A stretch of DNA of 64,000 bases from Curtobacterium flaccumfaciens (lineage in GTDB: Bacteria; Actinomycetota; Actinomycetes; Actinomycetales; Microbacteriaceae). The translations under genes were made by a program, and so were the position numbers. Positions within the stretch are counted from its first letter, which is position 1. Every line of letters begins with the position of its first letter. Of the stretch, positions 23,833-37,637 are shown in pieces. The stretch is from positions 124,001 to 188,000 of the forward strand of contig NZ_JABMCF010000040.1 of the NCBI RefSeq assembly GCF_013359815.1, written 5' to 3'. A model generated the notes under the pieces. That model had not been told where the DNA came from and made no database searches. It saw only the letters and a program-made list of their open reading frames with translations.

Positions 23833-24926
23833 GCAAGTACCTCTTCGCCGGCGGCGGCACCGCCGGCCACGTCAACCCCCTGCTCGCGGTCGCCGACCGG
23901 CTGACCGAGCGGGAGCCCGGCGCCGAGGTGCTCGTGCTGGGCACCGCCGAGGGCCTGGAATCCCGTCTCGTGCCGATGCGCGGCTACGAGCTGCTGACGA
24001 TCCCGCGCCTGCCGTTCCCGCGGAAGCTGAACGGTGCCGCCCTGCGCTTCCCGCAGCGGTTCGCGGCGGCGGTCAAGCGGACCGAGCAGATCATCCGCGA
24101 CCACGAGATCGAGGTGGTCCTCGGCGTCGGTGGCTACGCGGCCGCTCCGGCGTACATCGCCGCCCGCCGCACGGGCACCCCGATCGTCGTGCACGAGCAG
24201 AACGCGAAGCCCGGGCTGGCGAACCGCCTCGCCGCGTTCCTGACCGAGCACGTCGGCCTGACCTTCTCGAACACGCGCCTGCGCCACGGCCGCGTCGTCG
24301 GCATGCCGCTCCGTCGCGAGATCGAGTCGCTCGACCGCCGCGCCGTCCGGGCCGAGGGCCTCACCGAGTTCGGGCTCGACCCGGACCGACCGGTGCTGCT
24401 CGTGACCGGTGGCTCCTCGGGCGCACGGAGCATCAACCGGACGATCAACAAGTCCGCCGCCGCCATCGTGGGTGCCGGCTGGCAGGTCCTGCACGTCGTG
24501 GGTGCCGCGTCGGACATCGGCCCGAGCGACCTCGACGGCTACCACGTGCTGCCCTACTGCGACCGGATGGACCTGGCGTACGCGGCGAGCGACTTCGTCG
24601 TGTCGCGCTCCGGTGCCGGCATGGTGTGCGAGCTGACCGCCGTCGGGCTGCCGAGCGTGCTCGTGCCGTACCCGGTGGGCAACGGTGAGCAGCGCCACAA
24701 CGCGAAGGACGTCGTCGATGCCGGGGGAGCCGTCCTGGTGGCCGACGGGGAATTCGACCAGGACTGGGTGACGTTCCAGCTGCTGAGCATTCTGCAGGAC
24801 CGCTCCCGCATCGCCGACATGACCGTGCGGGCGGGCAGCGTCGGCCACCGCGACGGCGCCGACCGGATGACCGACCTGGTCCTCGACGCCGCGAAGCAGG
24901 CCCCCAGCACCACGGAGGAACGATGA
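23829..24926 (+). CDS. murG: UDP-GlcNAc--lipid I N-acetylglucosaminyltransferase
   Basis: A 365-residue peripheral GT-B enzyme that turns lipid I into lipid II on the inner leaflet. [15 protein letters not shown] is the N-terminal glycine-rich loop and [14 protein letters not shown] the second. [27 protein letters not shown] and [24 protein letters not shown] complete the donor site. GTG 23829 overlaps ftsW by 4 bases (GTGA). No unusual features. Confidence 0.96.
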   Translation: MSKYLFAGGGTAGHVNPLLAVADRLTEREPGAEVLVLGTAEGLESRLVPMRGYELLTIPRLPFPRKLNGAALRFPQRFAAAVKRTEQIIRDHEIEVVLGVGGYAAAPAYIAARRTGTPIVVHEQNAKPGLANRLAAFLTEHVGLTFSNTRLRHGRVVGMPLRREIESLDRRAVRAEGLTEFGLDPDRPVLLVTGGSSGARSINRTINKSAAAIVGAGWQVLHVVGAASDIGPSDLDGYHVLPYCDRMDLAYAASDFVVSRSGAGMVCELTAVGLPSVLVPYPVGNGEQRHNAKDVVDAGGAVLVADGEFDQDWVTFQLLSILQDRSRIADMTVRAGSVGHRDGADRMTDLVLDAAKQAPSTTEER

Positions 24927-26344
24927 CCATCAAGCCGGACCTGACCCAGCCGATCCCGGACGACCTGGGCACGGTGCACTTCGTCGGCATCGGCGGAGCG
25001 GGCATGAGCGGGATCGCCCGGATGTTCCTCGCCGCCGGGCACCGCGTGACGGGCAGCGACTCCCGCGAGACGGAGACGACCGGCACGATGCGCGACCTCG
25101 GCGCGACTGTGCACATCGGTCACGACGCGGCGAACGTCGGCGAGGCCGACACCATCGTCGTCACGAGCGCCCTCTGGCCCGACAACCCGGAGCTCCTCGA
25201 GGCGCAGCGCCGCGGTCTGCCGGTGCTGCACCGCTCGCAGGCCCTCGCCGCACTGATCGCCGAGCACCGCCTGGTCGCGGTCGCCGGTGCGCACGGCAAG
25301 ACCACCTCGACCGGCATGATCGTCACCGCGATGGTCGAGCTCGGCCTCGACCCGAGCTTCGTCAACGGCGGCGTCATCCAGTCCCTCGGCACCAGCTCGG
25401 CCCCGGGGTCCAGCGACCTGTTCGTGGTCGAGGCCGACGAGTCCGACGGCTCGTTCCTGCTCTACGACGTCGCCGTGGCCCTGATCACCAACGTCGACGC
25501 CGACCACCTGGACCACTACGGCAGCGAGGAGGCCTTCACCGAGGCCTTCGTCGAGTTCGCCGCGAAGGCGAGCGAGCGCGTCGTCATCTCGAGCGACGAC
25601 GCCGGTGCGAAGACGGTCACCGCCGGCATCCGCCAGCGCCCGGACGCCCCGGAGATCGTCACCTTCGGCGAGGCCGTCGACGCGGACGTCCGCATCGAGG
25701 GCATCACCGAGTCGGCTGGTGTCGAGGTCGACTTCCGCGCCGGTGGCGAGGCGTACCACCTGACCCTCCGCGTGCCCGGCCGCCACAACGCGATCAACGC
25801 CGTCGGCGCCTTCGCGGTCCTGACCGGCCTCGGCGTCGCCCCGGCCGACGCGGTCCGCGGGCTCGAGGCGTTCGGTGGCACCCAGCGCCGCTTCGAGCTG
25901 CACGGTGTCGAGCGCGGCGTCTCGGTCTACGACGACTACGCGCACCACCCGACCGAGGTCGCCGCGGCGCTCAAGGCCGCCCGCAACGTCGTCGGCGACG
26001 GTCGCATCATCGCGATCCACCAGCCGCACCTGTACTCGCGCACCCGCCTGATGGCCGGCGACTTCGCCAAGGTGTACGAGGAGCTCGCCGACCACACGGT
26101 CGTGCTCGACGTCTACGGCGCCCGCGAGGACCCGGAGCCCGGCGTGACCGGTGCCCTGGTGCAGGAGCGCTTCGCCGACCAGTCGCGCGTCGAGTTCCTG
26201 CCCGACTGGGACGAAGCGGCGGCCCGCGCGGCCGCGGTCGCCCGAGACGGCGACATCATCATGACGCTCAGCTGCGGCGACGTGTACCGGATCATCCCGC
26301 AGGTGCTCGGCGCCCTGGGCACCGACGGAGCGTCGTCCCGGTGA
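24923..26344 (+). CDS. murC: UDP-N-acetylmuramate--L-alanine ligase
   Basis: A 473-residue ligase adding L-alanine to UDP-MurNAc. [17 protein letters not shown], the ATP loop [45 protein letters not shown] and [15 protein letters not shown] are all diagnostic. ATG 24923 overlaps murG (ATGA) and is preceded by GGAGGAA. It in turn overlaps ftsQ by 4 bases. It closes the set of cytoplasmic Mur ligases, although no D-Ala-D-Ala ligase is encoded in the window. Confidence 0.96.
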   Translation: MTIKPDLTQPIPDDLGTVHFVGIGGAGMSGIARMFLAAGHRVTGSDSRETETTGTMRDLGATVHIGHDAANVGEADTIVVTSALWPDNPELLEAQRRGLPVLHRSQALAALIAEHRLVAVAGAHGKTTSTGMIVTAMVELGLDPSFVNGGVIQSLGTSSAPGSSDLFVVEADESDGSFLLYDVAVALITNVDADHLDHYGSEEAFTEAFVEFAAKASERVVISSDDAGAKTVTAGIRQRPDAPEIVTFGEAVDADVRIEGITESAGVEVDFRAGGEAYHLTLRVPGRHNAINAVGAFAVLTGLGVAPADAVRGLEAFGGTQRRFELHGVERGVSVYDDYAHHPTEVAAALKAARNVVGDGRIIAIHQPHLYSRTRLMAGDFAKVYEELADHTVVLDVYGAREDPEPGVTGALVQERFADQSRVEFLPDWDEAAARAAAVARDGDIIMTLSCGDVYRIIPQVLGALGTDGASSR

Positions 26345-27627
26345 AGCGCCCCGAGGGGTTCGACGAGGGGGACGCCCGCAGGGACGCCCCGGCCGAGGCC
26401 GCGGAAGCGCCCCGGCAGCGTCGTGGTCCCTCGAAGCCGCGGCTGCCGTTCCGCGGACGCGTCGCCGACGACCGGGAGGCCCGTCCCACGTCCGCCCCGG
26501 ACGCCCCGGTCGACGAGACGGTCGACGACACTGCCGAGCCCACCCCCGCGGACCGGCCCGCCGCCGACACGTCGGGTCCGCACCGCGACCGCGTCGGCGC
26601 GTTCGCCGGTGCGGCCGGACGCCGGTTCGGCGCCGGGCTCTCCACCGTCGCCGACCGCCTGCGCGAGTACACCCCGAACGAGGACCACCGGGACGAGGAG
26701 GCCGACCGCCGCGACGCGGAACGCCGAGCGGCCTCGAGCGGTGGAGCCGACCACGACGCGACCGTGACCGACGTGCTCGACGCGACCGGTGCCTCCCGGA
26801 CCGACCAGCACACCGAGGCGCCCATCGGGGCGCGGGTGCGCGCTGCCGAGACCGCCCGCGAGGCGCGCATCGCGAAGCGGCGCCGCCGCCTGCTCGAGCG
26901 TGCCGAGGTCCGCCGGTTCACCCGGCGCAGCCGGCACCGCCGCGCCGCGTGGATCACGGCGGCGAGCGTCGTCCTGGTGCTCGGGGTCTCGATCCTCGTC
27001 GCGGTGTTCTCCCCGCTGATGGCGCTCCGCACCATCGAGGTCAAGGGCACCAACCGCGTCGACGAGTCCGCGCTGCGCCAGGCGCTGTCCGACCAGATCG
27101 GCACGCCACTGGCCCGGCTCGACTTCGACGCGATCAAGCGGGACGTCGCCGGGTTCCCGCTCATCGAGAGCTACGTGACCGAAGAGGCCCCGCCGCACAC
27201 GCTCGTCGTCACGGTGACCGAGCGCACGCCGGTGGTCGCGGTGCGCTCCGGCAGCACCTTCGACCTCGTCGACCCCGCGGGCATCGTCGTGCAGTCGTCG
27301 CCGAAGCGCCCGGCGACCATGCCGCTCGCCGACATCGCCCGTGCGCGCCTGGGGTCCTCGAGCTTCCGCACCATGACCGAGGTCGTGCTGGCGCTGCCCT
27401 CGACGGTCCGGTCCCAGGTGACACGCGTCGCCGGGTCGACGGCCGACGACGTCACCCTGACGCTCAAGGACGGCTCGACCGTCGTGTGGGGGAGCCCGGA
27501 CGACTCGGACGCGAAGGCCGAACTGCTCGCCGCGCTGGTCAAGGACCACGCGGCACGGAACCCAGGCGTCGTGGTCGAGTACGACGTCTCAGCACCGGAC
27601 AACGGCGTGATCCGCGCCAAGGACTGA
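26341..27627 (+). CDS. ftsQ: cell division protein FtsQ/DivIB
   Basis: A 428-residue bitopic division protein. About 200 residues of charged, Ala/Arg/Asp-rich cytoplasmic sequence precede one membrane helix (about 202-222, [19 protein letters not shown]). The extracellular part starts with the POTRA segment ([23 protein letters not shown]) and continues as the FtsQ domain. GTG 26341 overlaps murC. The cytoplasmic tail is much longer than in E. coli and includes DDREARP, encoded by a GGGAGGCCCGTCC arm of the type A palindrome near 26469-26481. Confidence 0.9.
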   Translation: MKRPEGFDEGDARRDAPAEAAEAPRQRRGPSKPRLPFRGRVADDREARPTSAPDAPVDETVDDTAEPTPADRPAADTSGPHRDRVGAFAGAAGRRFGAGLSTVADRLREYTPNEDHRDEEADRRDAERRAASSGGADHDATVTDVLDATGASRTDQHTEAPIGARVRAAETAREARIAKRRRRLLERAEVRRFTRRSRHRRAAWITAASVVLVLGVSILVAVFSPLMALRTIEVKGTNRVDESALRQALSDQIGTPLARLDFDAIKRDVAGFPLIESYVTEEAPPHTLVVTVTERTPVVAVRSGSTFDLVDPAGIVVQSSPKRPATMPLADIARARLGSSSFRTMTEVVLALPSTVRSQVTRVAGSTADDVTLTLKDGSTVVWGSPDDSDAKAELLAALVKDHAARNPGVVVEYDVSAPDNGVIRAKD

Positions 27628-27688
27628 ATTGCCGGACCTGATCGGCGACACGCGGCGTGGCGGGGCGACACTGCGCCGAACGCACCCG

Positions 27689-27694
27689 TAGCGT
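27689..27694 (+). promoter_or_regulatory. candidate ftsZ promoter -10 (TAGCGT)
   Basis: The 146-base gap between ftsQ and ftsZ is the largest inside the dcw run. TAGCGT matches TAnnnT and would give an ftsZ leader of about 73 bases with GGAGG 10 bases before the start. Dedicated ftsZ promoters are common in actinobacteria. Confidence 0.45.
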
Positions 27695-27773
27695 CGGAGC
27701 CAGCACCACATCTACCAGCATTGCCCCTGAACTTCAAGTAGAGGTTGAGGGTTCTACCGGAGGCCTGACTGAC

Positions 27774-28934
27774 GTGACCACGAACCACAACTACCTCGCC
27801 GTCATCAAGGTCGTCGGTGTCGGCGGCGGCGGCGTCAACGCCGTCAACCGCATGATCGAGCTCGGTCTCCGTGGGGTCGAGTTCATCGCGATCAACACCG
27901 ACGCCCAGGCACTGCTGCTCAGCGACGCCGACGTCAAGCTCGACGTCGGCCGCGAGATCACCCGCGGCCTCGGTGCCGGCGCGGACCCCGAGGTCGGCCG
28001 TCGTGCCGCCGAGGACCACGCCGAGGAGATCGAAGAGGCCCTGGCCGGCGCCGACATGGTGTTCGTCACCGCGGGCGAGGGCGGCGGCACCGGTACCGGT
28101 GGCGCACCGGTCGTCGCGCGCATCGCGAAGTCCATCGGCGCACTGACCATCGGTGTCGTCACGAAGCCCTTCAGCTTCGAGGGCAAGCGCCGCCAGTCGC
28201 AGGCCGAGAACGGCGTCGCGGGCCTCAAGGACGAGGTGGACACGCTCATCGTCGTCCCGAACGACCGCCTGCTCGAGATCAGCGACCGCGGCATATCCAT
28301 GGTCGAGGCCTTCGCCACGGCCGACCAGGTCCTCCTGGCCGGTGTGCAGGGCATCACCGACCTCATCACGACCCCGGGCCTGATCAACCTCGACTTCGCC
28401 GACGTCAAGAGCGTCATGCAGGGTGCGGGTTCCGCGCTCATGGGCATCGGCTCGTCGCGCGGTGCCGACCGTGCGATCAAGGCGGCCGAACTCGCCGTCG
28501 CGTCGCCGCTGCTCGAGGCCTCCATCGACGGTGCGCACGGCGTGCTGCTGTCGATCCAGGGTGGCTCGAACCTCGGCATCTTCGAGATCAACGACGCCGC
28601 GCGTCTGGTGCAGGAAGCCGTGCACCCCGAGGCGAACATCATCTTCGGTGCGGTCATCGACGACACCCTGGGCGACGAGGTGCGCGTGACCGTCATCGCC
28701 GCGGGCTTCGACGGCGGCGAGCCGGCGCAGCAGCAGAAGGAACGTCGTTCGAGCTACGTCGACCCGGAGTCGAGCGCAGCGGCGCCCGTCGCCGCCTCGA
28801 CCGGTGCGATCGAGGACTCCACCACGTCGAGCCCGTCCTGGGCCTCGCAGGAACACCAGCCGCCGGTGCAGCGCGCCGCCGACCCGGCGTTCGACGACGA
28901 CGACGAGCTCGACGTCCCCGACTTCCTCAAGTAA
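27774..28934 (+). CDS. ftsZ: cell division protein FtsZ
   Basis: A 386-residue tubulin-like GTPase that forms the Z ring. [13 protein letters not shown], the tubulin signature [26 protein letters not shown], and the T7 region [11 protein letters not shown] are present. A variable linker leads to the C-terminal peptide [12 protein letters not shown], the site that binds SepF and other partners. GTG 27774 is chosen for GGAGG upstream and the typical [19 protein letters not shown] start. No ftsA is present, as usual for actinobacteria, so SepF encoded downstream is the likely membrane anchor. Confidence 0.97.
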   Translation: MTTNHNYLAVIKVVGVGGGGVNAVNRMIELGLRGVEFIAINTDAQALLLSDADVKLDVGREITRGLGAGADPEVGRRAAEDHAEEIEEALAGADMVFVTAGEGGGTGTGGAPVVARIAKSIGALTIGVVTKPFSFEGKRRQSQAENGVAGLKDEVDTLIVVPNDRLLEISDRGISMVEAFATADQVLLAGVQGITDLITTPGLINLDFADVKSVMQGAGSALMGIGSSRGADRAIKAAELAVASPLLEASIDGAHGVLLSIQGGSNLGIFEINDAARLVQEAVHPEANIIFGAVIDDTLGDEVRVTVIAAGFDGGEPAQQQKERRSSYVDPESSAAAPVAASTGAIEDSTTSSPSWASQEHQPPVQRAADPAFDDDDELDVPDFLK

Positions 28935-28941
28935 CCCACCC

Positions 28942-29664
28942 TTGGTAGCCGACACGCGCCTCCAGGCCTCGTCCCACGACGACGGACTGGAGGCGCGCGT
29001 TGCGTCCGTCAGGAGCGGCATCGCCGACGCGGCGCGAGCCGCAGGGCGCTCGCCCGACGAACTCACGCTCGTCGTCGTCACGAAGTACCACCCGGCGTCA
29101 CTCGTGCGCGAGCTCGCCGCACTCGGCGTGACCGACGTGGGGGAGAACCGCCACCAGGAGGCGCAGGCGAAGGCCGCCGAACTGGCGGACCTCGGCCTGA
29201 CCTGGCACTTCGTCGGGCAGCTGCAGTCGAAGAAGGCCCGCCAGGCCCGGCGGTACGCCCACGTCGTGCAGTCGCTCGACCGCGGCTCCGTCGTCGACGC
29301 GTTCGCCCCGACCGAGGCCGAGCCGGAGCCGCCGGTCATCGACGGCTTCGTCCAGGTGAACCTCACCGACGACCCCGGCCGTGGCGGGGTGCAGCCGGAC
29401 GACGTCGAGGCGATGGTGGCGCGTGTGCTGGCCACCGGGACCATCCGGCTGCGGGGTGTGATGGCGGTCGCGCCCCTCGACTCGGAGCCCCGAGCCGCGT
29501 TCGCCCGACTCCGCTCGATCTCCGAACGGGTGGTGTCGCTCGAGCCCGGCGCCACCGACATCTCGGCCGGCATGAGCGGGGACTACGCCGAGGCGATCCT
29601 CGAGGGCGCGACACACCTGCGGATCGGCACCGCAATCACGGGAAACCGGCCGCCCGCACCCTAG
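28942..29664 (+). CDS. YggS-family PLP homeostasis protein
   Basis: A 240-residue alanine-racemase-fold protein binding pyridoxal phosphate, of the YggS/YlmE/PLPBP family, thought to balance vitamin B6 forms. The PLP lysine lies in VVVTKYHPA, with [23 protein letters not shown] and [14 protein letters not shown] following. No ATG/GTG is well placed; TTG 28942 just after ftsZ is the likeliest start. The first 20 residues (including DGLEARV) are encoded by a type A inverted repeat (28955-28965 with 28987-28997). The pgeF/ylmD gene often found between ftsZ and yggS is missing. Confidence 0.9.
   Translation: MVADTRLQASSHDDGLEARVASVRSGIADAARAAGRSPDELTLVVVTKYHPASLVRELAALGVTDVGENRHQEAQAKAAELADLGLTWHFVGQLQSKKARQARRYAHVVQSLDRGSVVDAFAPTEAEPEPPVIDGFVQVNLTDDPGRGGVQPDDVEAMVARVLATGTIRLRGVMAVAPLDSEPRAAFARLRSISERVVSLEPGATDISAGMSGDYAEAILEGATHLRIGTAITGNRPPAP
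28955..28997. repeat. type A palindrome at the start of the yggS-like gene
   Basis: An 11-bp inverted repeat CGCGCCTCCAG (28955-28965) / CTGGAGGCGCG (28987-28997) right after the start codon. As mRNA it could form a hairpin near the ribosome landing site or attenuate transcription between ftsZ and the downstream genes. Confidence 0.65.
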
Positions 29665-29667
29665 CCT
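29662..29667 (+). promoter_or_regulatory. candidate sepF promoter -10 (TAGCCT)
   Basis: TAGCCT overlaps the stop codon of the yggS-like gene and leaves a short leader of about 38 bases with CCCGGAGGAACC before the sepF ATG. Inferred from consensus only. Confidence 0.35.
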
Positions 29668-29705
29668 CGTTGCAGGGCACCACGAGCACGAACCCCGGAG
29701 GAACC

Positions 29706-30290
29706 ATGGCCAACCCGCTGAAGAAGACGATGGTCTACCTCGGCCTCGCCGATGAGGAACTCGACTACGAGGACGAGCAGCAGGCCGAGCCCGCGCGCCA
29801 GCAGGCAGCCCCTGCTCGCCAGGCCGCAGCGGCTGCTCCGGCCCCCGCCGAACCGCAGGAAGCCCCCGCCGCGGCAGCAGCCCCGGCGGCCGCTCCCGCA
29901 GCGGCGCCGGCTCCCACCAAGACGCACACCCACCAGCGCGGCGCCCAGGTCACTCCGCTCCGCCGCTCGCACACGACCGCACAGAAGGCGACCCCGGTCC
30001 AGGAAATGAACGAGATCCTCACCGTCCACCCGCGCGAGTACAAGGACGCCCAGTCCATCGCCGAGAGCTTCCGCGACGGCATCCCCGTCATCATCAACCT
30101 CTCGCAGATGACCGAGGGCGACGCCCGACGCATGATCGACTTCGCCTCGGGGCTGTCGCTCGGCCTGTTCGGCAAGATCGAGCGCGTCACGAACAAGGTC
30201 TTCCTCCTGTCGCCGGCCCACGTCGCAGTGAGCGGTGAGCCCGCTGAGGTAGAGTCCGACATCGAGGCGAACTTCTTCGCCCAGTCCTGA
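29706..30290 (+). CDS. sepF: cell division protein SepF
   Basis: A 194-residue Z-ring anchor. The N-terminal amphipathic helix ([17 protein letters not shown]) would bind the membrane; an Ala/Pro/Gln-rich linker (about 20-80) follows; the C-terminal SepF domain (about 100-185) contains [25 protein letters not shown] and binds the FtsZ C-terminal peptide. ATG 29706 has GGAGGA 4 bases upstream. In actinobacteria lacking FtsA, SepF is the main FtsZ tether. Confidence 0.95.
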   Translation: MANPLKKTMVYLGLADEELDYEDEQQAEPARQQAAPARQAAAAAPAPAEPQEAPAAAAAPAAAPAAAPAPTKTHTHQRGAQVTPLRRSHTTAQKATPVQEMNEILTVHPREYKDAQSIAESFRDGIPVIINLSQMTEGDARRMIDFASGLSLGLFGKIERVTNKVFLLSPAHVAVSGEPAEVESDIEANFFAQS

Positions 30291-30358
30291 GCCGTACCCG
30301 GCACACCCGCCCCTGAGCGTCGTCTGACGACGCTCGCCCGAGACGAGCGAGCCCCATC

Positions 30359-30655
30359 GTGTCCGTGATCCTAGGGATCATCTCCCTCGCGTTGCTCCTG
30401 TACTTCTTCGTGATGTGGGGGCGCTTCGCGCTCGACCTCGTGCAGAGCTTCAACCGTTCCTGGCGGCCGCGCGGGGGCATGCTCGTGGTGTCCGAGTTCG
30501 TCTACACGGTCACGGATCCGCCCATCCGAGCGGTGCGACGGGTCCTCCCGCCGCTCCGCCTCGGGCCGGTGGCGCTCGACTTCGGCTGGACGATCGTGAT
30601 GCTCGTCGTCATCATCGCCCGGTTCGTGGTCGCCGCCCTGGCACGCGGTATCTGA
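30359..30655 (+). CDS. YggT-family membrane protein
   Basis: A 98-residue protein with two membrane helices (about 3-22 and 75-95) separated by a basic loop containing VYTVTDPPIRAVRRVLPPLR, the YggT signature. The family is linked to division site placement and to osmotic tolerance by studies elsewhere, without a defined activity. GTG 30359 starts the frame. Its place between sepF and divIVA is conserved in Gram-positive bacteria. Confidence 0.9.
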   Translation: MSVILGIISLALLLYFFVMWGRFALDLVQSFNRSWRPRGGMLVVSEFVYTVTDPPIRAVRRVLPPLRLGPVALDFGWTIVMLVVIIARFVVAALARGI

Positions 30656-30840
30656 GCGGACTCCCGTCCGCGACACGCGCCACGCCCGGCGCTGGTCACG
30701 GTTCCGCCCCATCGTCGGTGTACGGTGGTCGGGATCGATGCCCGCTCCGGTGGCGCATCCGCACCGCACGGTACGACTGGTAGATTCGGTCGCACCGCAT
30801 GCGGTTCCACACGTTCAGCAGTTCTATTGAGGTGACGGCA
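30656..30840 (+). promoter_or_regulatory. divIVA upstream region with candidate -10 (TAGATT)
   Basis: A 185-base gap without a gene. TAGATT (30781-30786) fits TAnnnT and gives a leader of about 50 bases. GAGGTGA lies 6 bases before the ATG at 30841. An independent divIVA promoter is plausible; nothing else is recognisable. Confidence 0.4.
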
Positions 30841-31521
30841 ATGGCTTTGACGCCGGAAGACGTAGTCAACAAGCGGTTCCAGCCGACGAAGTTCCGCGAG
30901 GGCTACGACCAGGACGAGGTCGATGACTTCCTCGACGAGGTCGTGGTCGAGCTCCGTCGCCTGACCGCGGAGAACGACGAGCTCCGCCAGCGCCTGCAGG
31001 CGGCCGAGTCGGCCCCGCAGCCGGCGCAGGCCGAGCAGCCCGCTCCCGCAGCCGAGCCGGAGCCCACCCCGGCCCCGGTCGAGGCAGCACCGGAGCCCGC
31101 TCCGGTCGCCGCGGCGGCTCCGGCCACGACGGTCCCCGCCGACGAGGACACCGAGGGCACCACGAACCTCCTGACCCTGGCGCGTCGTCTCCACGAGGAG
31201 CACGTCCGCGAGGGCATCGAGAAGCGCGACGCGCTCATCGCCGAGGGCACGGCCCAGGCGGCTCGCCTGGTCTCCGAGGCCGAGGCGAAGCAGCGCCAGA
31301 TCATCGCCGACACCGAGAACACGAACCGTCAGCGTGTCGCGGTGCTCGAGCAGGAGCAGCGCCAGCTCGAGGGCAAGATCGACGAGCTCCGGACCTTCGA
31401 GCGCGACTACCGTGCGCAGCTCAAGAGCTACATCCAGGGTCAGCTCTCCGAGCTCGACACCTCGGGCGAGCAGTCCGGTCTCACCCCGGCGCCGGCTTCG
31501 GCGCAGGGCTTCGGCAACTGA
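30841..31521 (+). CDS. divIVA: DivIVA/Wag31 polar growth protein
   Basis: A 226-residue coiled-coil scaffold directing polar growth. The N-terminal lipid-binding domain (ALTPEDVVNKRFQPTKFREGYDQDEVDDFLDEV) is diagnostic and is followed by a coiled coil. A Pro/Ala/Glu-rich linker (about 60-105) splits it from a second long coiled coil (about 112-205), as in mycobacterial Wag31. ATG 30841 is preferred over an upstream in-frame ATG because of GAGGTGA and the perfectly typical N-terminus. Confidence 0.95.
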   Translation: MALTPEDVVNKRFQPTKFREGYDQDEVDDFLDEVVVELRRLTAENDELRQRLQAAESAPQPAQAEQPAPAAEPEPTPAPVEAAPEPAPVAAAAPATTVPADEDTEGTTNLLTLARRLHEEHVREGIEKRDALIAEGTAQAARLVSEAEAKQRQIIADTENTNRQRVAVLEQEQRQLEGKIDELRTFERDYRAQLKSYIQGQLSELDTSGEQSGLTPAPASAQGFGN

Positions 31522-31523
31522 CG

Positions 31524-32210
31524 TTGTCGCGACCAGCATCACGAGCGAAGGTCAGTGTCCGCGCGATCGCGGCACTGGCCTTCGCCGCTGTCGTGGTGGT
31601 GGCGTTCGACCAGGTCGCCAAGACGTTGGTCGTCGCGAACCTGCCCTACGGCACCCCCGTCCCGGTCCTGGGCGGGGCGTTGCAGTTCCTGTACGTCCGG
31701 AACCCGGGAGCCGCGTTCTCGTTCGCGGTGAACATGACCTGGGTGTTCTCGGTCATCTCGGCCGCGGTCGTCGTCGCGATCATCGTGTACTCGCGTCGCA
31801 TCCGGTCGATGTGGTGGGCCATCGTGCTCGGCATGCTGCTCGGCGGCGCGCTGGGCAACCTGCTCGACCGGCTCTTCCGTGAGCCCGGCTTCGGTCGGGG
31901 TCACGTCGTCGACTTCATCTCGACGCCGTGGATGATGCCGGCGATCTACAACGTCGCCGACTCCTTCATCTGCATCAGCATGGTGGTCTTCGTGCTGCTG
32001 GTGATCCTCGGGGTGAACCTCGACGGCACCCGCACGCTCTCGGCCAAGCGCCAGGCGCAGCTCGACGCGGCGCAGCCGGTCGACGCGGCGGAGCCGCTCG
32101 ACGGTGGGGCCGCGTTCTCGTCGGCCGATGCCGCTCTCGACGAGCCGACCCGCGCCTCCAGGCCGGAGGACCGCGATCGTCGCGACACGCTGGGCCACGA
32201 CGCCACGTGA
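31524..32210 (+). CDS. lspA: lipoprotein signal peptidase (signal peptidase II)
   Basis: A 228-residue polytopic aspartic protease that removes signal peptides from prolipoproteins. Four membrane helices are visible, with the catalytic aspartates in GNLLDRLF and [17 protein letters not shown] is also typical. A roughly 65-residue soluble C-terminal extension, acidic and probably disordered, is not part of the usual enzyme; it includes PTRASRPE, encoded by a CGCGCCTCCAGGCC arm of the type A palindrome near 32153. Start is TTG 31524, two bases after divIVA. It overlaps rluD. Confidence 0.92.
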   Translation: MSRPASRAKVSVRAIAALAFAAVVVVAFDQVAKTLVVANLPYGTPVPVLGGALQFLYVRNPGAAFSFAVNMTWVFSVISAAVVVAIIVYSRRIRSMWWAIVLGMLLGGALGNLLDRLFREPGFGRGHVVDFISTPWMMPAIYNVADSFICISMVVFVLLVILGVNLDGTRTLSAKRQAQLDAAQPVDAAEPLDGGAAFSSADAALDEPTRASRPEDRDRRDTLGHDAT

Positions 32211-33136
32211 GCGAATCGCGTTCTCTTCCCGTGCCCGACGGGCTCGCCGGTGAGCGCGTCGACGCCGCCATCGCGAAGCTCCTCGGCTTCAGCCGGTCGT
32301 TCGCGGCCGACGTCGTCGCGGCCGGTGGCGTCCGCGTCGACGGCGTCCCCGTCGACAAGTCGGACCGGCTGCACGCCGACTCCTGGCTCGAGGTCGAGTG
32401 GACCCCGAAGGAGCCGCCGCGCATCGTGCCGGCGGCCGTGCCGGGCATGACGATCGTGCACGACGACGAGGACATCGTCGTCGTGGACAAGCCCGTCGGC
32501 GTCGCCGCGCACCCTTCGCCGGGGTGGGACGGGCCGACCGTGCCCGGGGGCCTCGCCGCGGCCGGGTTCACCATCGCGACCTCCGGCGCCGCCGAACGCG
32601 CTGGGATCGTGCACCGCCTCGACGTCGGGACCTCGGGCCTGATGGTCGTCGCGAAGACCGAGCTGGCGTACACGCACCTGAAGCGGGCGTTCAAGGAGCG
32701 CACGGTCGAGAAGGTCTACCACGCACTCGCGCAGGGCCACCCCGACCCGACCTCGGGCACGATCGACGCCCCCATCGGGCGGCACCCGTCGAGTGACTGG
32801 AAGTTCGCGGTCACGTCGGAGGGCAAGCCGAGCGTCACCCACTACGAGACGCTCGAGGCCTTCCGGGCCGCCACCCTGCTCGAGGTGCACCTGGAGACCG
32901 GGCGCACCCACCAGATCCGGGTGCACATGGCGGCCACACGCCACCCGCTCGTCGGGGACACGATGTACGGCGCCGACCCGGTGCTCGCGGCGGAGCTCGG
33001 GCTGACGCGCCAGTGGCTCGACGCCGTCCGGCTGGGCTTCGGCCACCCCCGCACGGGCGAGTGGGTGTCGTTCGAGGCGCAGTACCCGGATGACCTGCAG
33101 GCAGCGCTGGAGCAGATCCGGAGCGCGTCGCTCTGA
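32207..33136 (+). CDS. RluD-family 23S rRNA pseudouridine synthase
   Basis: A 309-residue RluA/RluD-type enzyme that converts uridines in 23S rRNA to pseudouridine. An N-terminal S4 RNA-binding domain ([33 protein letters not shown]) precedes the catalytic motif [15 protein letters not shown], whose Asp is the nucleophile, and [16 protein letters not shown] 32207 overlaps lspA (GTGA). The exact uridine targets cannot be read from sequence. The lspA-rluD pairing is conserved in Gram-positive bacteria. Confidence 0.92.
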   Translation: MSESRSLPVPDGLAGERVDAAIAKLLGFSRSFAADVVAAGGVRVDGVPVDKSDRLHADSWLEVEWTPKEPPRIVPAAVPGMTIVHDDEDIVVVDKPVGVAAHPSPGWDGPTVPGGLAAAGFTIATSGAAERAGIVHRLDVGTSGLMVVAKTELAYTHLKRAFKERTVEKVYHALAQGHPDPTSGTIDAPIGRHPSSDWKFAVTSEGKPSVTHYETLEAFRAATLLEVHLETGRTHQIRVHMAATRHPLVGDTMYGADPVLAAELGLTRQWLDAVRLGFGHPRTGEWVSFEAQYPDDLQAALEQIRSASL

Positions 33137-33139
33137 CGC

Positions 33140-34020
33140 GCCCGGGCGCTTGCGCTGAGTGGTCGTGAGCTGTCGGCTGCGGCGCCGCCAGGCGACGCTT
33201 TGTGCGGCCGCGGCGGAGCGCGTGCGGCGTGTCCTGCTCCCTCGGCGGCGCGGCTCGCGCGTGTCCAGAGCGCCGCGCCCGGGCGCTTGCGCCGAGGGGT
33301 CGCGAACTGTCGGCTGCGGCGTCGCCAGGCGACGCTTTCTGCGCCCGCGGCGGCCTGCGTGCGGCGTGTCTTGCCCTCTCGGCGGGGCGCCCCGCGCGCG
33401 TCGCGACCTGTTGCCGGTCTGGAGGCGCGGTGCGGGCCCGCCCCGCGCCTCCCGTCCGCCGTGCCCGGGCGCTTGCGCCAAGAGGTCACGAACTGTCGGC
33501 TGCGGCGCCGCCAAGCGACGCTTTCTGTGCCCGCGGCCGTCGGCGTGCGGCGTGTCCTGCTCTCTCGGCGGGGCGCCCCGCGCGCGTCGTGACGCGGTGC
33601 CGGTTTGGAGGCGCGGTGCGGGCCCGCCCCGTGCCTCCTGTCCGGCACGCCCGGGCGCTTGCGCCGAAGGGTCACGAACTGTCGGCTGCGGCACCGCCAG
33701 GCGACGCCTTCCGCACCCGCGGCGGTCGGCGTGCGGCGTGTCCTGCGCCCTCGGCGGGGCGCCCCGCGGGTGTCGCGACCCGGTGCCGGTCTGGAGGCGC
33801 GCTGGGGCCCCGCCCCGCGCCTCCTGTCCGGCACGCCCGGGCGCTTGCGCCGAGGGGTCGCGAACTGTCGGCTGCGGCGCCGCCAGGCGACGCTTTCTGC
33901 ACCCGCGGCGGCCTGCGTGCGGCGTGTCCTGCCCCCTTGGCGGGGCGCCCCGCGCGTGTCGCGGCCCGATGCCGGCCTGGAGGCGCGGTGCGGCCCCGCC
34001 CCGTGCCTCCAGTCCGCCCC
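33140..34020. repeat. 186-bp tandem repeat array
   Basis: Units begin with GCCCGGGCGCTTGCGC at 33140, 33277, 33463, 33649 and 33835. The last four are spaced exactly 186 bp; the first is 137 bp because it lacks the terminal hairpin. Each full unit holds GAACTGTCGGCTGCGGC with a following imperfect palindrome, a GGCGGGGCGCCCCGC palindrome, and a type A hairpin (GGAGGCGCG...CGCGCCTCC). Because 186 is a multiple of 3, several frames stay open on both strands, but their Arg/Ala/Pro-rich products follow the DNA repeat and are not convincing proteins. It lies between rluD and dnaE. Confidence 0.9.
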
Positions 34021-34050
34021 GACGCGCGCGGGAATGTGGGCGGCCGCGGT

Positions 34051-34056
34051 TAGGCT
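34051..34056 (+). promoter_or_regulatory. candidate dnaE promoter -10 (TAGGCT)
   Basis: TAGGCT follows the end of the repeat array and precedes dnaE by 39 bases; CCGGAGGTTCC is the ribosome binding site just before GTG 34096. Confidence 0.45.
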
Positions 34057-34095
34057 GTTCCCACCCCGCAGCACACCGTACGAACCGGAGGTTCC

Positions 34096-37626
<3,531 letters not shown>

Positions 37627-37637
37627 GAGCAGCGACC

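Noticed and set aside
33140-34020. CRISPR array
   Set aside because: Units are 186 bp and similar along their full length, with no short-repeat/unique-spacer pattern and no cas gene nearby.
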